Shown here one piece after another: positions 15,775 through 24,078 of a stretch of DNA of 64,000 nucleotides. Origin of the DNA: CAZQSS01 sp964596405. Lineage in GTDB: Bacteria; Patescibacteriota; Patescibacteriia; Magasanikbacterales; UBA10003. The notes under the pieces are model-generated. The model was not told the DNA's origin and did no database searches. It saw only the letters and a program-made list of their open reading frames with translations. The position numbers were made by a program, and so were the translations under genes. The DNA is taken from assembly GCA_964596405.1 (NCBI GenBank), contig CAZQSS010000001.1:1-64000 (forward strand), written 5' to 3'. How positions within the stretch are numbered: the first letter of the stretch is position 1; each line of letters opens with the position of its first letter.

Positions 15775-16461
15775 TTAACGGATATCAATATCAAAAATGT
15801 CATTAATCGCGTTTTTTTGCGTTTCTAATATATTTTTTGAGGTCGTGTTTTCAGATTTTACACAATTGCAATCCCGCGGGATAACGCAGCCTTTTTCTTT
15901 TTGTTCAGTATAAACAATTAATTTGCCGTGTTCCCAGCTTAAGGGGAATAGCCGACAGATAGAAGGCACAATTCTTTTATTTATTATGGGAGCCCGAACA
16001 CCCCGCGGCTTGCCGCGGGGATGAAGGGCAATAGCGATCAAATCATCGGCGGAGCCGATACTGCTCATAAAAAACTCGCCCTGATACCTCGGGGCTTGCC
16101 CCGAGGTCGGGTTTATTTTGTTTGTATTGACTAAATTATACAATATGCAACCCTTGCCCTTTGGGTTGTGAAAAATACAATAACCACGGTCACCTTTTAC
16201 GCTCCTAATAGAATTTTTGCCCAAAAATTCTTTATCGCGGCTCCAACTTTTTTTGAAACAATTTTCAATTTTTTCTTTGATTAACGGTTCGATCAGATTT
16301 TTATGCGACATAACAAAATCATACGATTCTTTGTCAAAATCCGCGCCGGTGTCTTTACAGCAAGAATCTTTGCAGTTGCACCGCAAACAGCCATTTTTCT
16401 CAAATCCTTTTTGAGCAAAGCACAGTTTTGATATTTTTGTTATTTTTATTTTATCTTTCAT
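15775..16461 (-). CDS. Cys-cluster (YkgJ-like) metal-binding protein with two palindrome insertions
   Basis: A 228-aa protein. Cys clusters at CLRCNCKDSCC (about residues 25-35), YCIFH, CILYN, SICRLFPLSWE and CVIPRDCNC fit the zinc/iron-chelating YkgJ family, function unknown. Two perfect DNA palindromes, at 16001-16020 and 16086-16107, are translated in frame as HPRGKPRG and TSGQAPR, interrupting the domain. The start MKDKIK is preferred over an upstream extension overlapping the methyltransferase gene. Confidence 0.75.
   Translation of the reverse strand: MKDKIKITKISKLCFAQKGFEKNGCLRCNCKDSCCKDTGADFDKESYDFVMSHKNLIEPLIKEKIENCFKKSWSRDKEFLGKNSIRSVKGDRGYCIFHNPKGKGCILYNLVNTNKINPTSGQAPRYQGEFFMSSIGSADDLIAIALHPRGKPRGVRAPIINKRIVPSICRLFPLSWEHGKLIVYTEQKEKGCVIPRDCNCVKSENTTSKNILETQKNAINDIFDIDIR
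16001..16020. repeat. In-gene palindrome 1
   Basis: CCCCGCGG-CTTG-CCGCGGGG, inserted in frame in the YkgJ-like gene. It shares the CTTG loop with the palindrome at 16086-16107. Confidence 0.8.
16086..16107. repeat. In-gene palindrome 2
   Basis: A 9-bp stem, ACCTCGGGG with CCCCGAGGT, around CTTG, inserted in frame in the same gene. Confidence 0.8.
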
Positions 16462-16465
16462 TATA

Positions 16466-17095
16466 TTATTTAGAAGCTTGGATGACCCAACGGCCAATGA
16501 CGTCCAGTGCCAGCGTCACATTTTTAAAGTTTGAAAATAATTTTTCCACCTCTTCTTTGGAAAAAAAACTGTGGGGCAAGCCTTTTTCCGGGCCTGACAA
16601 TGGAATAGAAGTGCCCTCAGCAATTTTTTCTTGATCTTTGAACGTGTTCCATTGTTTAAGACCCTCAAGATTGGGTACGGTAATAAAGATTTTTCCGTTT
16701 TCCGCCAGCGCCCCGTGTATTTGGTTAATCAAATTTTGAATTTGTTTTTTTGTGCCGTGGTGGATGGTGGCAATAGAGATGATTAAATCGTGTTTATTAG
16801 CCGGTATTTCAAATTCAAACATATTGACGCAGAGGACACTAGAAGCAGTTCCCAATTCTTTTTTGGTCATTTTCACGGCGGTTTCACTGGAATCTATGCC
16901 GCTGGTTTTAAATCCGCAGGCTTGTAAAATTTTTAAATATTTTCCGGTGCCGCAGCCGATATCCAGGGCGTTTTTAAGTTCAAAATTTGATTGATCTAAA
17001 AATTGTTTAAATAGTGGATGGATTTCTTCTGAAAGGGTCGCCCAAGCCTCGCCGCCTTTTTGATAATTTTTGTAGATATTATCCCAGATTGTCAT
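16466..17095 (-). CDS. Class I SAM-dependent methyltransferase
   Basis: A 209-aa Rossmann-fold enzyme. Motif I ALDIGCGTGKYL (about residues 43-54) binds SAM, and GIDSSETAV carries the acidic residue for the ribose. ISIATIHHGTKKQ is motif IV, with a His-His in place of the usual catalytic residues. The substrate is unknown. The stop lies 4 bp before the YkgJ-like gene and the start overlaps the Nudix gene by 4 bp. Confidence 0.88.
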   Translation of the reverse strand: MTIWDNIYKNYQKGGEAWATLSEEIHPLFKQFLDQSNFELKNALDIGCGTGKYLKILQACGFKTSGIDSSETAVKMTKKELGTASSVLCVNMFEFEIPANKHDLIISIATIHHGTKKQIQNLINQIHGALAENGKIFITVPNLEGLKQWNTFKDQEKIAEGTSIPLSGPEKGLPHSFFSKEEVEKLFSNFKNVTLALDVIGRWVIQASK

Positions 17096-17595
17096 AAAGA
17101 TTGTAGTATCTGCTTAGCTTTCTTTAAAAACACCCAATCCCGTCTTTGGATAAAAGGGCCTTCGTAATCATCGGGCAGATCGTGTTCAAGCGCCGAGATG
17201 GCGTCGTCTAAAGATAACCAAACAATTTTAAAGCCGTCGTTTAACTCTTCGTCCGTAAAATCCGGAGGGCCTTTTGAAGTAATTGTCCCGATATAACAAT
17301 AAGATATTTGTTTTAAATCAAACTCCGAGCGATATTCAACAATTTCGCCCACTTCAGCAATCACTTCGATTTCAGCGCCGACTTCTTCCTTTGCTTCTCT
17401 GGCTAAGGCTTTCATTTTGTCTTCGCCATCATCAATTCCGCCACCGGGCAGTTTATGATAGTTGTGTTTGGAAACAAAGAGGAGGGGAACCAGGCCGTTT
17501 TCATCAAAAAGCACCGCCCTGGAGGCTTCTCTAAGTTTTAAACCAGGTTCATCACTCGGAAATTCTTTGTCTTTAATTTCTTTTAGTAGTTCCAT
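17092..17595 (-). CDS. Nudix hydrolase
   Basis: A 167-aa protein with a complete Nudix box, GGGIDDGEDKMKALAREAKEEVGA (Gly x5 Glu x7 Arg-Glu-x2-Glu-Glu-x-Gly), at about residues 71-94. It hydrolyses a nucleoside diphosphate linked to another group, using Mg2+. The substrate cannot be inferred. It overlaps the methyltransferase start, so the two are coupled. Confidence 0.9.
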   Translation of the reverse strand: MELLKEIKDKEFPSDEPGLKLREASRAVLFDENGLVPLLFVSKHNYHKLPGGGIDDGEDKMKALAREAKEEVGAEIEVIAEVGEIVEYRSEFDLKQISYCYIGTITSKGPPDFTDEELNDGFKIVWLSLDDAISALEHDLPDDYEGPFIQRRDWVFLKKAKQILQSL

Positions 17596-17606
17596 AGAAT
17601 AGAAAT

Positions 17607-18032
17607 TTATTTATATCGGGCTGTTAAATGTATAAGTTCCGGCGGAATCTTTCGTACGCGAACAGTTGTTTCTTTATCTAATATCAGCTTAACAAGCCGA
17701 TGAAGTCCGTCCAGTGTTAGCCATTTGTCTTTTTTGTTTTTCATTATATCAATGGGATAAGAAGTATCAGCGATTTTGATTTTATCTCGGTGCATTGGAT
17801 ACTTGTCAGGATTATTTATCACCTCGTTAGGTGTTATAACGATATTGCCATTAGCATCTTCCCAAAAAGGCACTTTTAAAATCCAAAGCAGTTCGTCAAT
17901 GTTCATTTCTTCCACCGGAACTTTCAATGCCCACAACTTTTGATTATCTCGCCAAAAAGGTAAATCAAAGGAATGCTCTTTGTGTCTAAGATCAACACAG
18001 ATTGCTTTGTTTGCGTCAAGGTCTTTTTTCAT
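17607..18032 (-). CDS. ParB-like domain protein
   Basis: A 141-aa protein. The segment KKDKWLTLDGLHRLVKLI resembles the DGHHR motif of ParB/Srx-fold nucleotidases, and the preceding NPDKYPMHRDKI could hold the nucleotide. No HTH domain, so it is not a partition protein. Function unknown. It is the first gene of the minus-strand run ending at 14772. Confidence 0.6.
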   Translation of the reverse strand: MKKDLDANKAICVDLRHKEHSFDLPFWRDNQKLWALKVPVEEMNIDELLWILKVPFWEDANGNIVITPNEVINNPDKYPMHRDKIKIADTSYPIDIMKNKKDKWLTLDGLHRLVKLILDKETTVRVRKIPPELIHLTARYK

Positions 18033-18063
18033 GGTTTAATTTAACTACTAATAAACCAACTTT

Positions 18064-18092
18064 TTGATTTTTTGGCTTAAAAACTGTATAAT
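18064..18092 (+). promoter_or_regulatory. Promoter of candidate structured RNA
   Basis: TTGATT and TATAAT with a 17-bp spacer. No start codon with a good frame follows for over 400 nt. Confidence 0.7.
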
Positions 18093-18098
18093 CTGTTT

Positions 18099-18400
18099 AA
18101 GTTTTAGCGTAGAAGGACTCTCTCAATTTTAGTTTATTTTAAGGGGAAAAGCAAGCCCCGCTTACAGTTTTCAAGAAAATATGTGCTTATTGATGATAAA
18201 GCCGTAAGGCGCCCGCCTGCCAAAGCCAATTGATGATACATTTTTTTAGTCGGAGATTCTATTTAAAGCGGGGGTCTTAAATCTACTTAGCTGGTTGGCA
18301 ATTGGCGGGCAGGGCTTCGCCTTAGTAACTTCCAGTCAAAAAAGTCTTTGCTGAAACTGTAACGGGGCAAGCCCTCAATATTGGGGACAACCCTCCTTAA
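18099..18400 (+). ncRNA. Candidate structured non-coding RNA
   Basis: A region with no credible frame downstream of a good promoter. A long-range closing stem pairs 18155-18173 (GCCCCGCTTACAGTTTTCA) with 18352-18368. Inside it CCTGCC and GCCAATTG (18216-18232) pair with CAATTGGC and GGGCAGG (18299-18313). A closing helix around a large internal loop recalls 6S RNA, but I find no decisive 6S, RNase P, SRP or tmRNA motif. It could also be a leader for the TrpR-like gene. The 3' end is uncertain. Confidence 0.5.
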
Positions 18401-18452
18401 GTTCTATTGGATTCGCCCCAGCCAAATTAGTTATCCCCAATATCATACAAAT

Positions 18453-18492
18453 ATACAAAAGTTCCATAGTTCCCACTATCATACTTTTGTAT
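18453..18492 (+). promoter_or_regulatory. Palindromic operator candidate upstream of TrpR-like gene
   Basis: ATACAAAAGT and ACTTTTGTAT are perfect inverted arms, with an inner ATAGT-TCCC-ACTAT hairpin. The right arm contains the -35 hexamer TTGTAT of the next gene's promoter. A near-identical copy follows the gene at 19125-19163. Confidence 0.7.
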
Positions 18493-18515
18493 TGAATCAG
18501 ATTTTGTGGTATGCT
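18487..18515 (+). promoter_or_regulatory. Promoter of TrpR-like regulator
   Basis: TTGTAT and TATGCT with a 17-bp spacer. The -35 lies in the palindrome, so a protein bound there would block transcription. Confidence 0.6.
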
Positions 18516-18552
18516 CTGTGAGGCGGTGGAAATAAAATTTATTTTTAAATCT

Positions 18553-19125
18553 ATGGCGAAATTTACTTCTAAACAAAAATTGGACAAAGAGACGCGGCAA
18601 AAAGCGCTGCTTGAGTTATGCCACGCTATCGTGATAGTGAAAAAATTGCCCGAAGCGGCAAAAGTCCTAGGTGATTTATTGTCGGAGCAAGAAGTTGATA
18701 TGGTGGCAAAACGGTTGCAAATCGCAAAATTGCTTTTACAACAAAAAACTTACGCGGATATCCGTAAGGCGCTCAAGGTTAGCCAACAGACGATTGCCCG
18801 GGTTAATCTCTGGCTTCAGCAAGGTGGAGCAGGGTATAGAATGGTGGCGGGACAGGGAAAAGAGTTTAAAATCCCCGATGAACGGTCCCTGGCGTATAAG
18901 CCAAACGAGTTTTATAGTTGGTCGTATGTAAAAAGAAGATTTCCGCTTTATTTTTGGCCGCAGATTCTTTTGGAGGAAATCGTGAAGTCGGCCAGCGCTC
19001 GTCAGCGCGAAAAGATTTTTGATACTCTTAAAATTTTGCGTAAATCCGGACAGGAAAAGAAGCAAGCTTTTCAATGTCTTGAAAATATATTGCGGAAACA
19101 AAGAAAAGCATCGAAGGGCGTCTAA
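18553..19125 (+). CDS. TrpR/YerC-like transcriptional regulator
   Basis: A 190-aa protein. Residues 1-95 match the Trp-repressor-like YerC/YecD group: LLSEQEVDMVAKRLQIAKLLLQQKTYADIRKALKVSQQTIARVN, with the C-terminal part as the recognition helix. A helical extension of about 95 residues, richer in Phe and Lys, has no known domain. ATG 18553 is preferred; 18511 is inside the promoter. Palindromes bracket the gene on both sides, which suggests autoregulation. Confidence 0.8.
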   Translation: MAKFTSKQKLDKETRQKALLELCHAIVIVKKLPEAAKVLGDLLSEQEVDMVAKRLQIAKLLLQQKTYADIRKALKVSQQTIARVNLWLQQGGAGYRMVAGQGKEFKIPDERSLAYKPNEFYSWSYVKRRFPLYFWPQILLEEIVKSASARQREKIFDTLKILRKSGQEKKQAFQCLENILRKQRKASKGV

Positions 19126-19163
19126 TACAAAAGTTCCATAGTTCCCACTATCATACTTTTGTA
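19125..19163 (+). repeat. Second copy of the TrpR-like palindrome
   Basis: Starts on the last base of the stop codon. It repeats 39 of the 40 positions of 18453-18492 and differs at the last base. It precedes the helicase gene and could act as operator for that gene or as a transcript-end hairpin. Confidence 0.75.
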
Positions 19164-19235
19164 GTAAGTTAGGTTGGTGAGGGAAAAAATTTTTATAATC
19201 AGAATTTTGGGTTGAGAAAAAAGTTGAAGAGAAAT

Positions 19236-22200
19236 ATGCCGGAATCGCCGTTTTTAAAAGATTTGCTGCCGGAACAGCAAAAAGCCGTCACTCATGGTAA
19301 CGGTCCGCTTTTGATTGTGGCCGGCGCCGGCACGGGCAAAACGTCGGTGATAACGCGGCGGCTGGCCTGGTTGATCTGCGAAAAAAAGATCAAACCGGAC
19401 GAAATTTTGGCGTTGACTTTTACCGATAAGGCGGCGGGCGAAATGGAAGAGCGGGTGGATCGGCTTTTGCCTTATGGCTATGTGGATTTGTGGATTTCAA
19501 CATTTCACTCGTTTGGCGAACGGCTTTTGCGTCAGCACGGGCTGGATATCGGCTTACCGGATAATTTTCGTCTTTTAAACGAAACCGAGGGGTGGCTTTT
19601 GGTGCGGCAGAACTTGGAAAAGTTTAATTTGGATTATTATCGGCCTTTGGGCAATCCGGCCAAATTTATTCACGCTTTGACAAAACATTTTTCGCGTTGT
19701 AAAGACGAGTTGATTGCGCCGGAGGATTATTTGCGTTACACAGAGGGATTAAGGTTAAATACTGATTCTGCCAATGTCATTCTGAGGCCGCGTTCATCGA
19801 CTGGCGAAGCGACCGAAGAATCTAAGATCCTTCGATCCGCTCAGGATGACAGTTTAAGCGAAATTGCTCGTCTTGATGAAGTGGCCAATGCTTATCATAT
19901 TTACAACCAATTGCTTTTGGATAATGAAGCTTTGGATTTTGGCGATTTGATAAATTATACTTTGAAATTGTTTAAAGAACGGCCGAAGATTTTAGATGCG
20001 TATCGGCAAAAATTCAAATATCTTTTGGTGGACGAGTTTCAAGACACTAATTTGGCGCAATATGAATTGATAAAAATGCTGGCTGCGCCCAAAAATAATC
20101 TGACGGTGGTGGGCGACGATGATCAGTCAATTTATAAATTCCGTGGCGCTTCGGTTTCCAATATCCTGCATTTTAAAACCGATTATCCGCAAGCCGAATT
20201 GATTACTTTGACCAAAAATTTCCGTTCCGAGCAAAACATTTTGGATTTATCTTACAAGTTAATTAAAAACAACGACCCGGACCGGCTGGAGACAAAATTG
20301 AAAATTGACAAAAAGCTGGTGGCGCATAAAACCGGCCGGGGGATAATAGAAAAACTGGTGGGCGCGACCGGCGAGCAAGAGGCTGAACTGGTGGTCAAAA
20401 AAATTCTGGAATTGAAAACGCCGGAAAATATGTGGAGCGATTTTGCCATTTTGACGCGCGCTAATTCTCACGCGTCGGTTTTTGTCCAAACTTTGGAACG
20501 CGCCGGCATTCCGCATCAATTTTTAGCTTCTTCCGGGCTTTACCGCCAGCCCATTGTTTTGGATATTTTGGCTTATCTGCGCCTTTTAGACAACTATCAC
20601 GAGAATACGGCTATGTATCGGGCGCTCAATATGCCGATTTTCGGGCTGGAGAGCGCCGAGCTGATTAAAATCACGCATCAGGCCAAAAAACATTCTTGGT
20701 CGCTTTATGAAACCGCGCGCGGCGCGGCGACTCTGGGACTCAAAGACGAGGCGCGGCGGGCCGTGGATAATCTTTTGAATTTGGTAGCCAAACACACGGC
20801 TTTGGCGCGGGAAAAATCCGGCCGCGAAGTGGTATTGGCGTTTTTAAACGATTCGGGTTACCTCAAATATCTGATTGAAAAAGAAGAGAATGGAGATGTC
20901 GAGGCGCGCCGGCAAATCAGCTATTTGAATACTTTTTTTAAGTTCGTTGTTAGGTTTGAACAAAATCATGACGAAAAATTGGTGAAAGATTTTTTGGCGG
21001 AGTTTGATTATGTGCTGGAGTCCGGCGACGAGGGCGTCATGAGCCAGAATTGGGAAGAGCTGGGGCCGGAAGATGTGAAGATTATGACCGTGCACGGCGC
21101 CAAGGGTTTGGAGTTTAAATATGTTTTTTTAACGGATTTGGTGGAACAGCGATTCCCCACTATCAGCCGCGCCGAGCAAATTGAGTTGCCCGAGGCGCTG
21201 GTGAAAGAAATTTTGCCCGAGGGCGACGTCCATATTCAAGAAGAGCGCCGGCTTTTTTATGTGGCCATGACGCGCGCCAAAACCGGCCTGTTTTTATGTC
21301 GGGCGGATAATTACGGCGGCGTGCGCAAAAAAAAGCCGTCACGATTTTTATTTGAAGTGGGGATGGAAAAAGAAGAAAGCGTCAAAAAGAAACCGCGCGG
21401 CGCTAAAGAAGAACTGACCGAAGAAAACCGCCCAGCCATTAAAACCGTTATGAATGATGCCGTGCCCACGCATTTTAGTTTTACCCAGCTCCGTGCGTTT
21501 GAAACCTGCCCGCATCAATATAAGTTCGCCCATATTTTAAAAATTCCAACCAAAGGCAACGCCAGTTTTAGTTTTGGCAAGACCATGCACTCGGCGTTGC
21601 AGAAGTTTTTTGAGAAAATTCAAGAGCTCAACGCCGTTCAGCAAGCCGATTTGTTTTCCACTCCACAAAAAAAAGTGACGGCTGGACCCGCCTCTCGGTC
21701 CGACGCGCCAGCCACCTGCCTGCCGGCAGGCAGGTTCGGTTCTGGGGCACCCGCAAACTCGGCGGGCAGGATCCAAATCCCCAGCCTGGACTATCTTTTG
21801 GAATTATACGAGGCGGCTTGGATTGACGAGTGGTATCAGAACAAAAATCAAAAAGAAGAATATTACGAAAAGGGCAAAAAAATCCTGAAAGATTTTTATG
21901 AACAGGGAAAAGGGGAGTGGGCCACGCCAAAATTTTTGGAAACAGGGTTTCACATTAAAATCGGCGAGTGTTTGTTGCGCGGACAGATTGACCGCGTGGA
22001 CCCGTTGCCCGACGGCACGGTGGAATTGATTGATTACAAAACCGGCAAGCCCAAAATCGCGGAGGATTTGAAATTGGCGGACAAAGAACAGTTGTTTATC
22101 TACCAAATGGCGGCCGAAGAAACTTTGCGGGAAAAAGTTTCGCGTTTGAGTTTTTATTATCTGGAAGACAATACTAAGGTTTCATTTTTAGGCGCCGAGT

Positions 22201-22337
22201 CGGATCTGCAGAAAATCAAAAAAAAGATTGTGGAAGAAATTCAGGAAATATCAGTTTCGAACTTCCCTGCCACCCCCTCGGCCTACAGCTGTCCGCATTG
22301 CGATTTTAAGGACATTTGCGAGTTTGCCGAGCGTTAG
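19236..22337 (+). CDS. UvrD/PcrA-type helicase fused to RecB-like Fe-S nuclease
   Basis: A 1033-aa protein. Residues 10-650 are an SF1A helicase: Walker A VAGAGTGKTSVI, LLVDEFQDTN, GDDDQSIYKFRGA, and the C-terminal TVHGAKGLEFKYVF. Residues 740-1030 form a PD-(D/E)XK nuclease: IDRVDPL and LIDYKTGKP carry the active site, and ETCPHQY with YSCPHCDFKDIC supply four Cys for an iron-sulfur cluster as in AddB. It is a single-chain AddAB-like end-processing enzyme candidate. Two repeats are inserted in frame (19776-19850 and about 21681-21771). ATG 19236 is chosen over TTG 19212. Confidence 0.9.
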   Translation: MPESPFLKDLLPEQQKAVTHGNGPLLIVAGAGTGKTSVITRRLAWLICEKKIKPDEILALTFTDKAAGEMEERVDRLLPYGYVDLWISTFHSFGERLLRQHGLDIGLPDNFRLLNETEGWLLVRQNLEKFNLDYYRPLGNPAKFIHALTKHFSRCKDELIAPEDYLRYTEGLRLNTDSANVILRPRSSTGEATEESKILRSAQDDSLSEIARLDEVANAYHIYNQLLLDNEALDFGDLINYTLKLFKERPKILDAYRQKFKYLLVDEFQDTNLAQYELIKMLAAPKNNLTVVGDDDQSIYKFRGASVSNILHFKTDYPQAELITLTKNFRSEQNILDLSYKLIKNNDPDRLETKLKIDKKLVAHKTGRGIIEKLVGATGEQEAELVVKKILELKTPENMWSDFAILTRANSHASVFVQTLERAGIPHQFLASSGLYRQPIVLDILAYLRLLDNYHENTAMYRALNMPIFGLESAELIKITHQAKKHSWSLYETARGAATLGLKDEARRAVDNLLNLVAKHTALAREKSGREVVLAFLNDSGYLKYLIEKEENGDVEARRQISYLNTFFKFVVRFEQNHDEKLVKDFLAEFDYVLESGDEGVMSQNWEELGPEDVKIMTVHGAKGLEFKYVFLTDLVEQRFPTISRAEQIELPEALVKEILPEGDVHIQEERRLFYVAMTRAKTGLFLCRADNYGGVRKKKPSRFLFEVGMEKEESVKKKPRGAKEELTEENRPAIKTVMNDAVPTHFSFTQLRAFETCPHQYKFAHILKIPTKGNASFSFGKTMHSALQKFFEKIQELNAVQQADLFSTPQKKVTAGPASRSDAPATCLPAGRFGSGAPANSAGRIQIPSLDYLLELYEAAWIDEWYQNKNQKEEYYEKGKKILKDFYEQGKGEWATPKFLETGFHIKIGECLLRGQIDRVDPLPDGTVELIDYKTGKPKIAEDLKLADKEQLFIYQMAAEETLREKVSRLSFYYLEDNTKVSFLGAESDLQKIKKKIVEEIQEISVSNFPATPSAYSCPHCDFKDICEFAER
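19776..19850 (+). repeat. 75-bp inverted-repeat insertion in helicase gene
   Basis: Ends GTCATTCTGAG and CTCAGGATGAC are inverted with one mismatch. The length is exactly 25 codons. It is translated as part of a linker in the helicase and is related to 4880-4904. Confidence 0.8.
21681..21771 (+). repeat. GC-rich palindromic insertion in helicase gene
   Basis: It contains a perfect 20-bp palindrome at 21715-21734, CCTGCCTGCCGGCAGGCAGG. The peptide is Pro/Ala/Gly/Ser-rich and lies in the linker inside the nuclease part. Confidence 0.8.
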
Positions 22338-22395
22338 TCCGCCTTAAATCCACCCCTTGATTAAAATAATCTTTTGAGGTAAAATAGGCTTATCT

Positions 22396-22533
22396 ATGCC
22401 CAGTAATACAACCCCGCAAGTTTCGCTTCGCGAAACAAAAAGGCGATTGATGCTAGGCACAGTTAAGTTTAAAAAAATATTTTAGAACAAATCCCCACTG
22501 ATGAAATCATGCGGGGTTGATATACTGGGTATG
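22396..22533 (+). repeat. ATG-terminated inverted-repeat element, copy 3
   Basis: Same design as copy 2: ATGCCCAGTAATACAACC start, GTTTCGC-TTC-GCGAAAC hairpin, A+T-rich middle, TGATGAAATCA hairpin, and GATATACTGGGTATG end providing the start of the next gene. No internal ACTGGG is present in this copy. Confidence 0.9.
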
Positions 22534-22914
22534 ACCCTACGTCATTATTTAATTGTCATGGGCGGCGCCACCTTAATCTGTTGGTTTGCCTGGGCGCTGG
22601 TGCTCATGAACACCAATCCATTTGAGGCCACTTTTTTGGTTTATCTTATTTTTTACGCCAGCTTTTTTGTTTCTTTGGTCGGCACCCTCTCCACGGTGGT
22701 TTTGGTGATTCAGATTTGGCTACTCAAACAAGAGGGGCCGCATTTCCGCCAAGTGAAAAAAACTTTTCGTCAAGGCATCTTTCTTTCTACTCTTTTGATT
22801 GTGGCGTTATTTTTACAAAGCCAGAGGTTGTTGAGTTGGTGGAATATTATTCTTTTAATAATGGCTTTCACATTTTTTGAATTATTTTTTATAACCAGCA
22901 AAGAAACTTATTAA
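22531..22914 (+). CDS. Small membrane protein upstream of mreB
   Basis: A 127-aa protein with four hydrophobic helices (about residues 8-28, 36-62, 82-98 and 101-122) and a basic cytoplasmic loop between helices 2 and 3. I do not recognise the family. The start is the final ATG of element copy 3; an in-frame ATG in the repeat would add MKSCGVDILG. It lies directly before the gap preceding mreB and could take part in the cell-shape cluster. Confidence 0.7.
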   Translation: MTLRHYLIVMGGATLICWFAWALVLMNTNPFEATFLVYLIFYASFFVSLVGTLSTVVLVIQIWLLKQEGPHFRQVKKTFRQGIFLSTLLIVALFLQSQRLLSWWNIILLIMAFTFFELFFITSKETY

Positions 22915-22919
22915 TTATG

Positions 22920-23019
22920 NNNNNNNNNNNNNNNNNNNNNNNNNNNNNNNNNNNNNNNNNNNNNNNNNNNNNNNNNNNNNNNNNNNNNNNNNNNNNNNNN
23001 NNNNNNNNNNNNNNNNNNN
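22920..23019. other. Scaffold gap (100 N), probably a sixth element copy
   Basis: The gap is bounded by TTATG on the left and TATG on the right, where the right ATG starts mreB. Element copies begin (T)ATGCCC and end GGGTATG, so the assembly seems to have broken at the edges of a repeat copy. Confidence 0.7.
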
Positions 23020-23020
23020 T

Positions 23021-24061
23021 ATGTTTAAGAAACTTTTAGATAATATCAAACAAGATGTCGGCATTGACCTGGGCACCTCCAATACTATTGTTTACGTTAA
23101 AGAGCGGGGGATTATTATTAATGAACCGACCGTGATTGCCATTAATTTGCGCACCGAGCAAATTATCGCGGCCGGCCGCGAAGCCAAAATGATGTTGGGC
23201 AAAACTCCGCCCTACATTGCCGTCACCCGGCCCTTGGTTCACGGCATTATTTCTGATTTTGAAATTGCCGAAAAAATGCTACGGTATTTTATCAGCAAAA
23301 TCACCGAAAAAAGCCCATTTTTTGCTCTGCGTCCCAATGTGGTCATCGGCGTGCCGCTGGATGTGACCGAAGTGGAACGCAAGGCGGTGGAAGATGCCGT
23401 GAGCTCTGCCGGAGCGCGTCGCGTTTCGATTGTTGAAGAACCGATGGCGGCCGCGATTGGCGCCAAATTGCCGATTGAAGAACCGGTGGCGAGTATGATT
23501 GTGGATATTGGCGGCGGCACAGCTGAGATTGCCGTCATCTCGCTGAGCGGCGCGGTGCGTTGGAAATCAATTAAAATTGCCGGCGATGAAATGAACAAAA
23601 ATATCGTTCACTATGTTAAGGATCGGTATAACCTTTTGATTGGTGAATCTCACGCCGAAGAAATAAAAATCAGAATCGGTTCGGCCAAAGAAGTGGGGGA
23701 ACCGCTGGTTTTTAATTTGCGCGGCCGGGATTTGGTCACCGGCTTGCCGCGTGAAATCGCCATTACCGACATAGAAGTCCGGGAAGCGCTGAGCCGTTCG
23801 GTTTGGTCTATTATTGACGCTATTAAATCCGTTTTGGAAGTAACGCCGCCTGAATTGGTGGCGGATATTCATGATCGCGGTATTGTTCTCTCCGGTGGCG
23901 GTTCGCTTTTGCGTGGCTTGGATCAAGCCATCTCCGCCGCGACCGAAATTCCGGTCCGAGTGGCCGATGACCCGCTGACTTGCGTTGTCCGCGGCACTGG
24001 TATTTTGATTGACCGGCCGGATTTGCTGAAAACCGTGGCGCTGCCCTCATCAAGCAATTAA
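23021..24061 (+). CDS. mreB: Rod-shape protein MreB
   Basis: A bacterial actin of 346 aa. Phosphate-1 motif GIDLGTSNTIVYVK, phosphate-2 IVDIGGGTAEIAVIS and adenosine motif GIVLSGGGSLLRGLD are all present. It forms membrane filaments that guide lateral wall synthesis. It starts the mreB-mreC-mreD-mrdA cluster. The upstream region is unresolved because of the gap. Confidence 0.97.
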   Translation: MFKKLLDNIKQDVGIDLGTSNTIVYVKERGIIINEPTVIAINLRTEQIIAAGREAKMMLGKTPPYIAVTRPLVHGIISDFEIAEKMLRYFISKITEKSPFFALRPNVVIGVPLDVTEVERKAVEDAVSSAGARRVSIVEEPMAAAIGAKLPIEEPVASMIVDIGGGTAEIAVISLSGAVRWKSIKIAGDEMNKNIVHYVKDRYNLLIGESHAEEIKIRIGSAKEVGEPLVFNLRGRDLVTGLPREIAITDIEVREALSRSVWSIIDAIKSVLEVTPPELVADIHDRGIVLSGGGSLLRGLDQAISAATEIPVRVADDPLTCVVRGTGILIDRPDLLKTVALPSSSN

Positions 24062-24078
24062 AAGTTTGCTGACTTACT

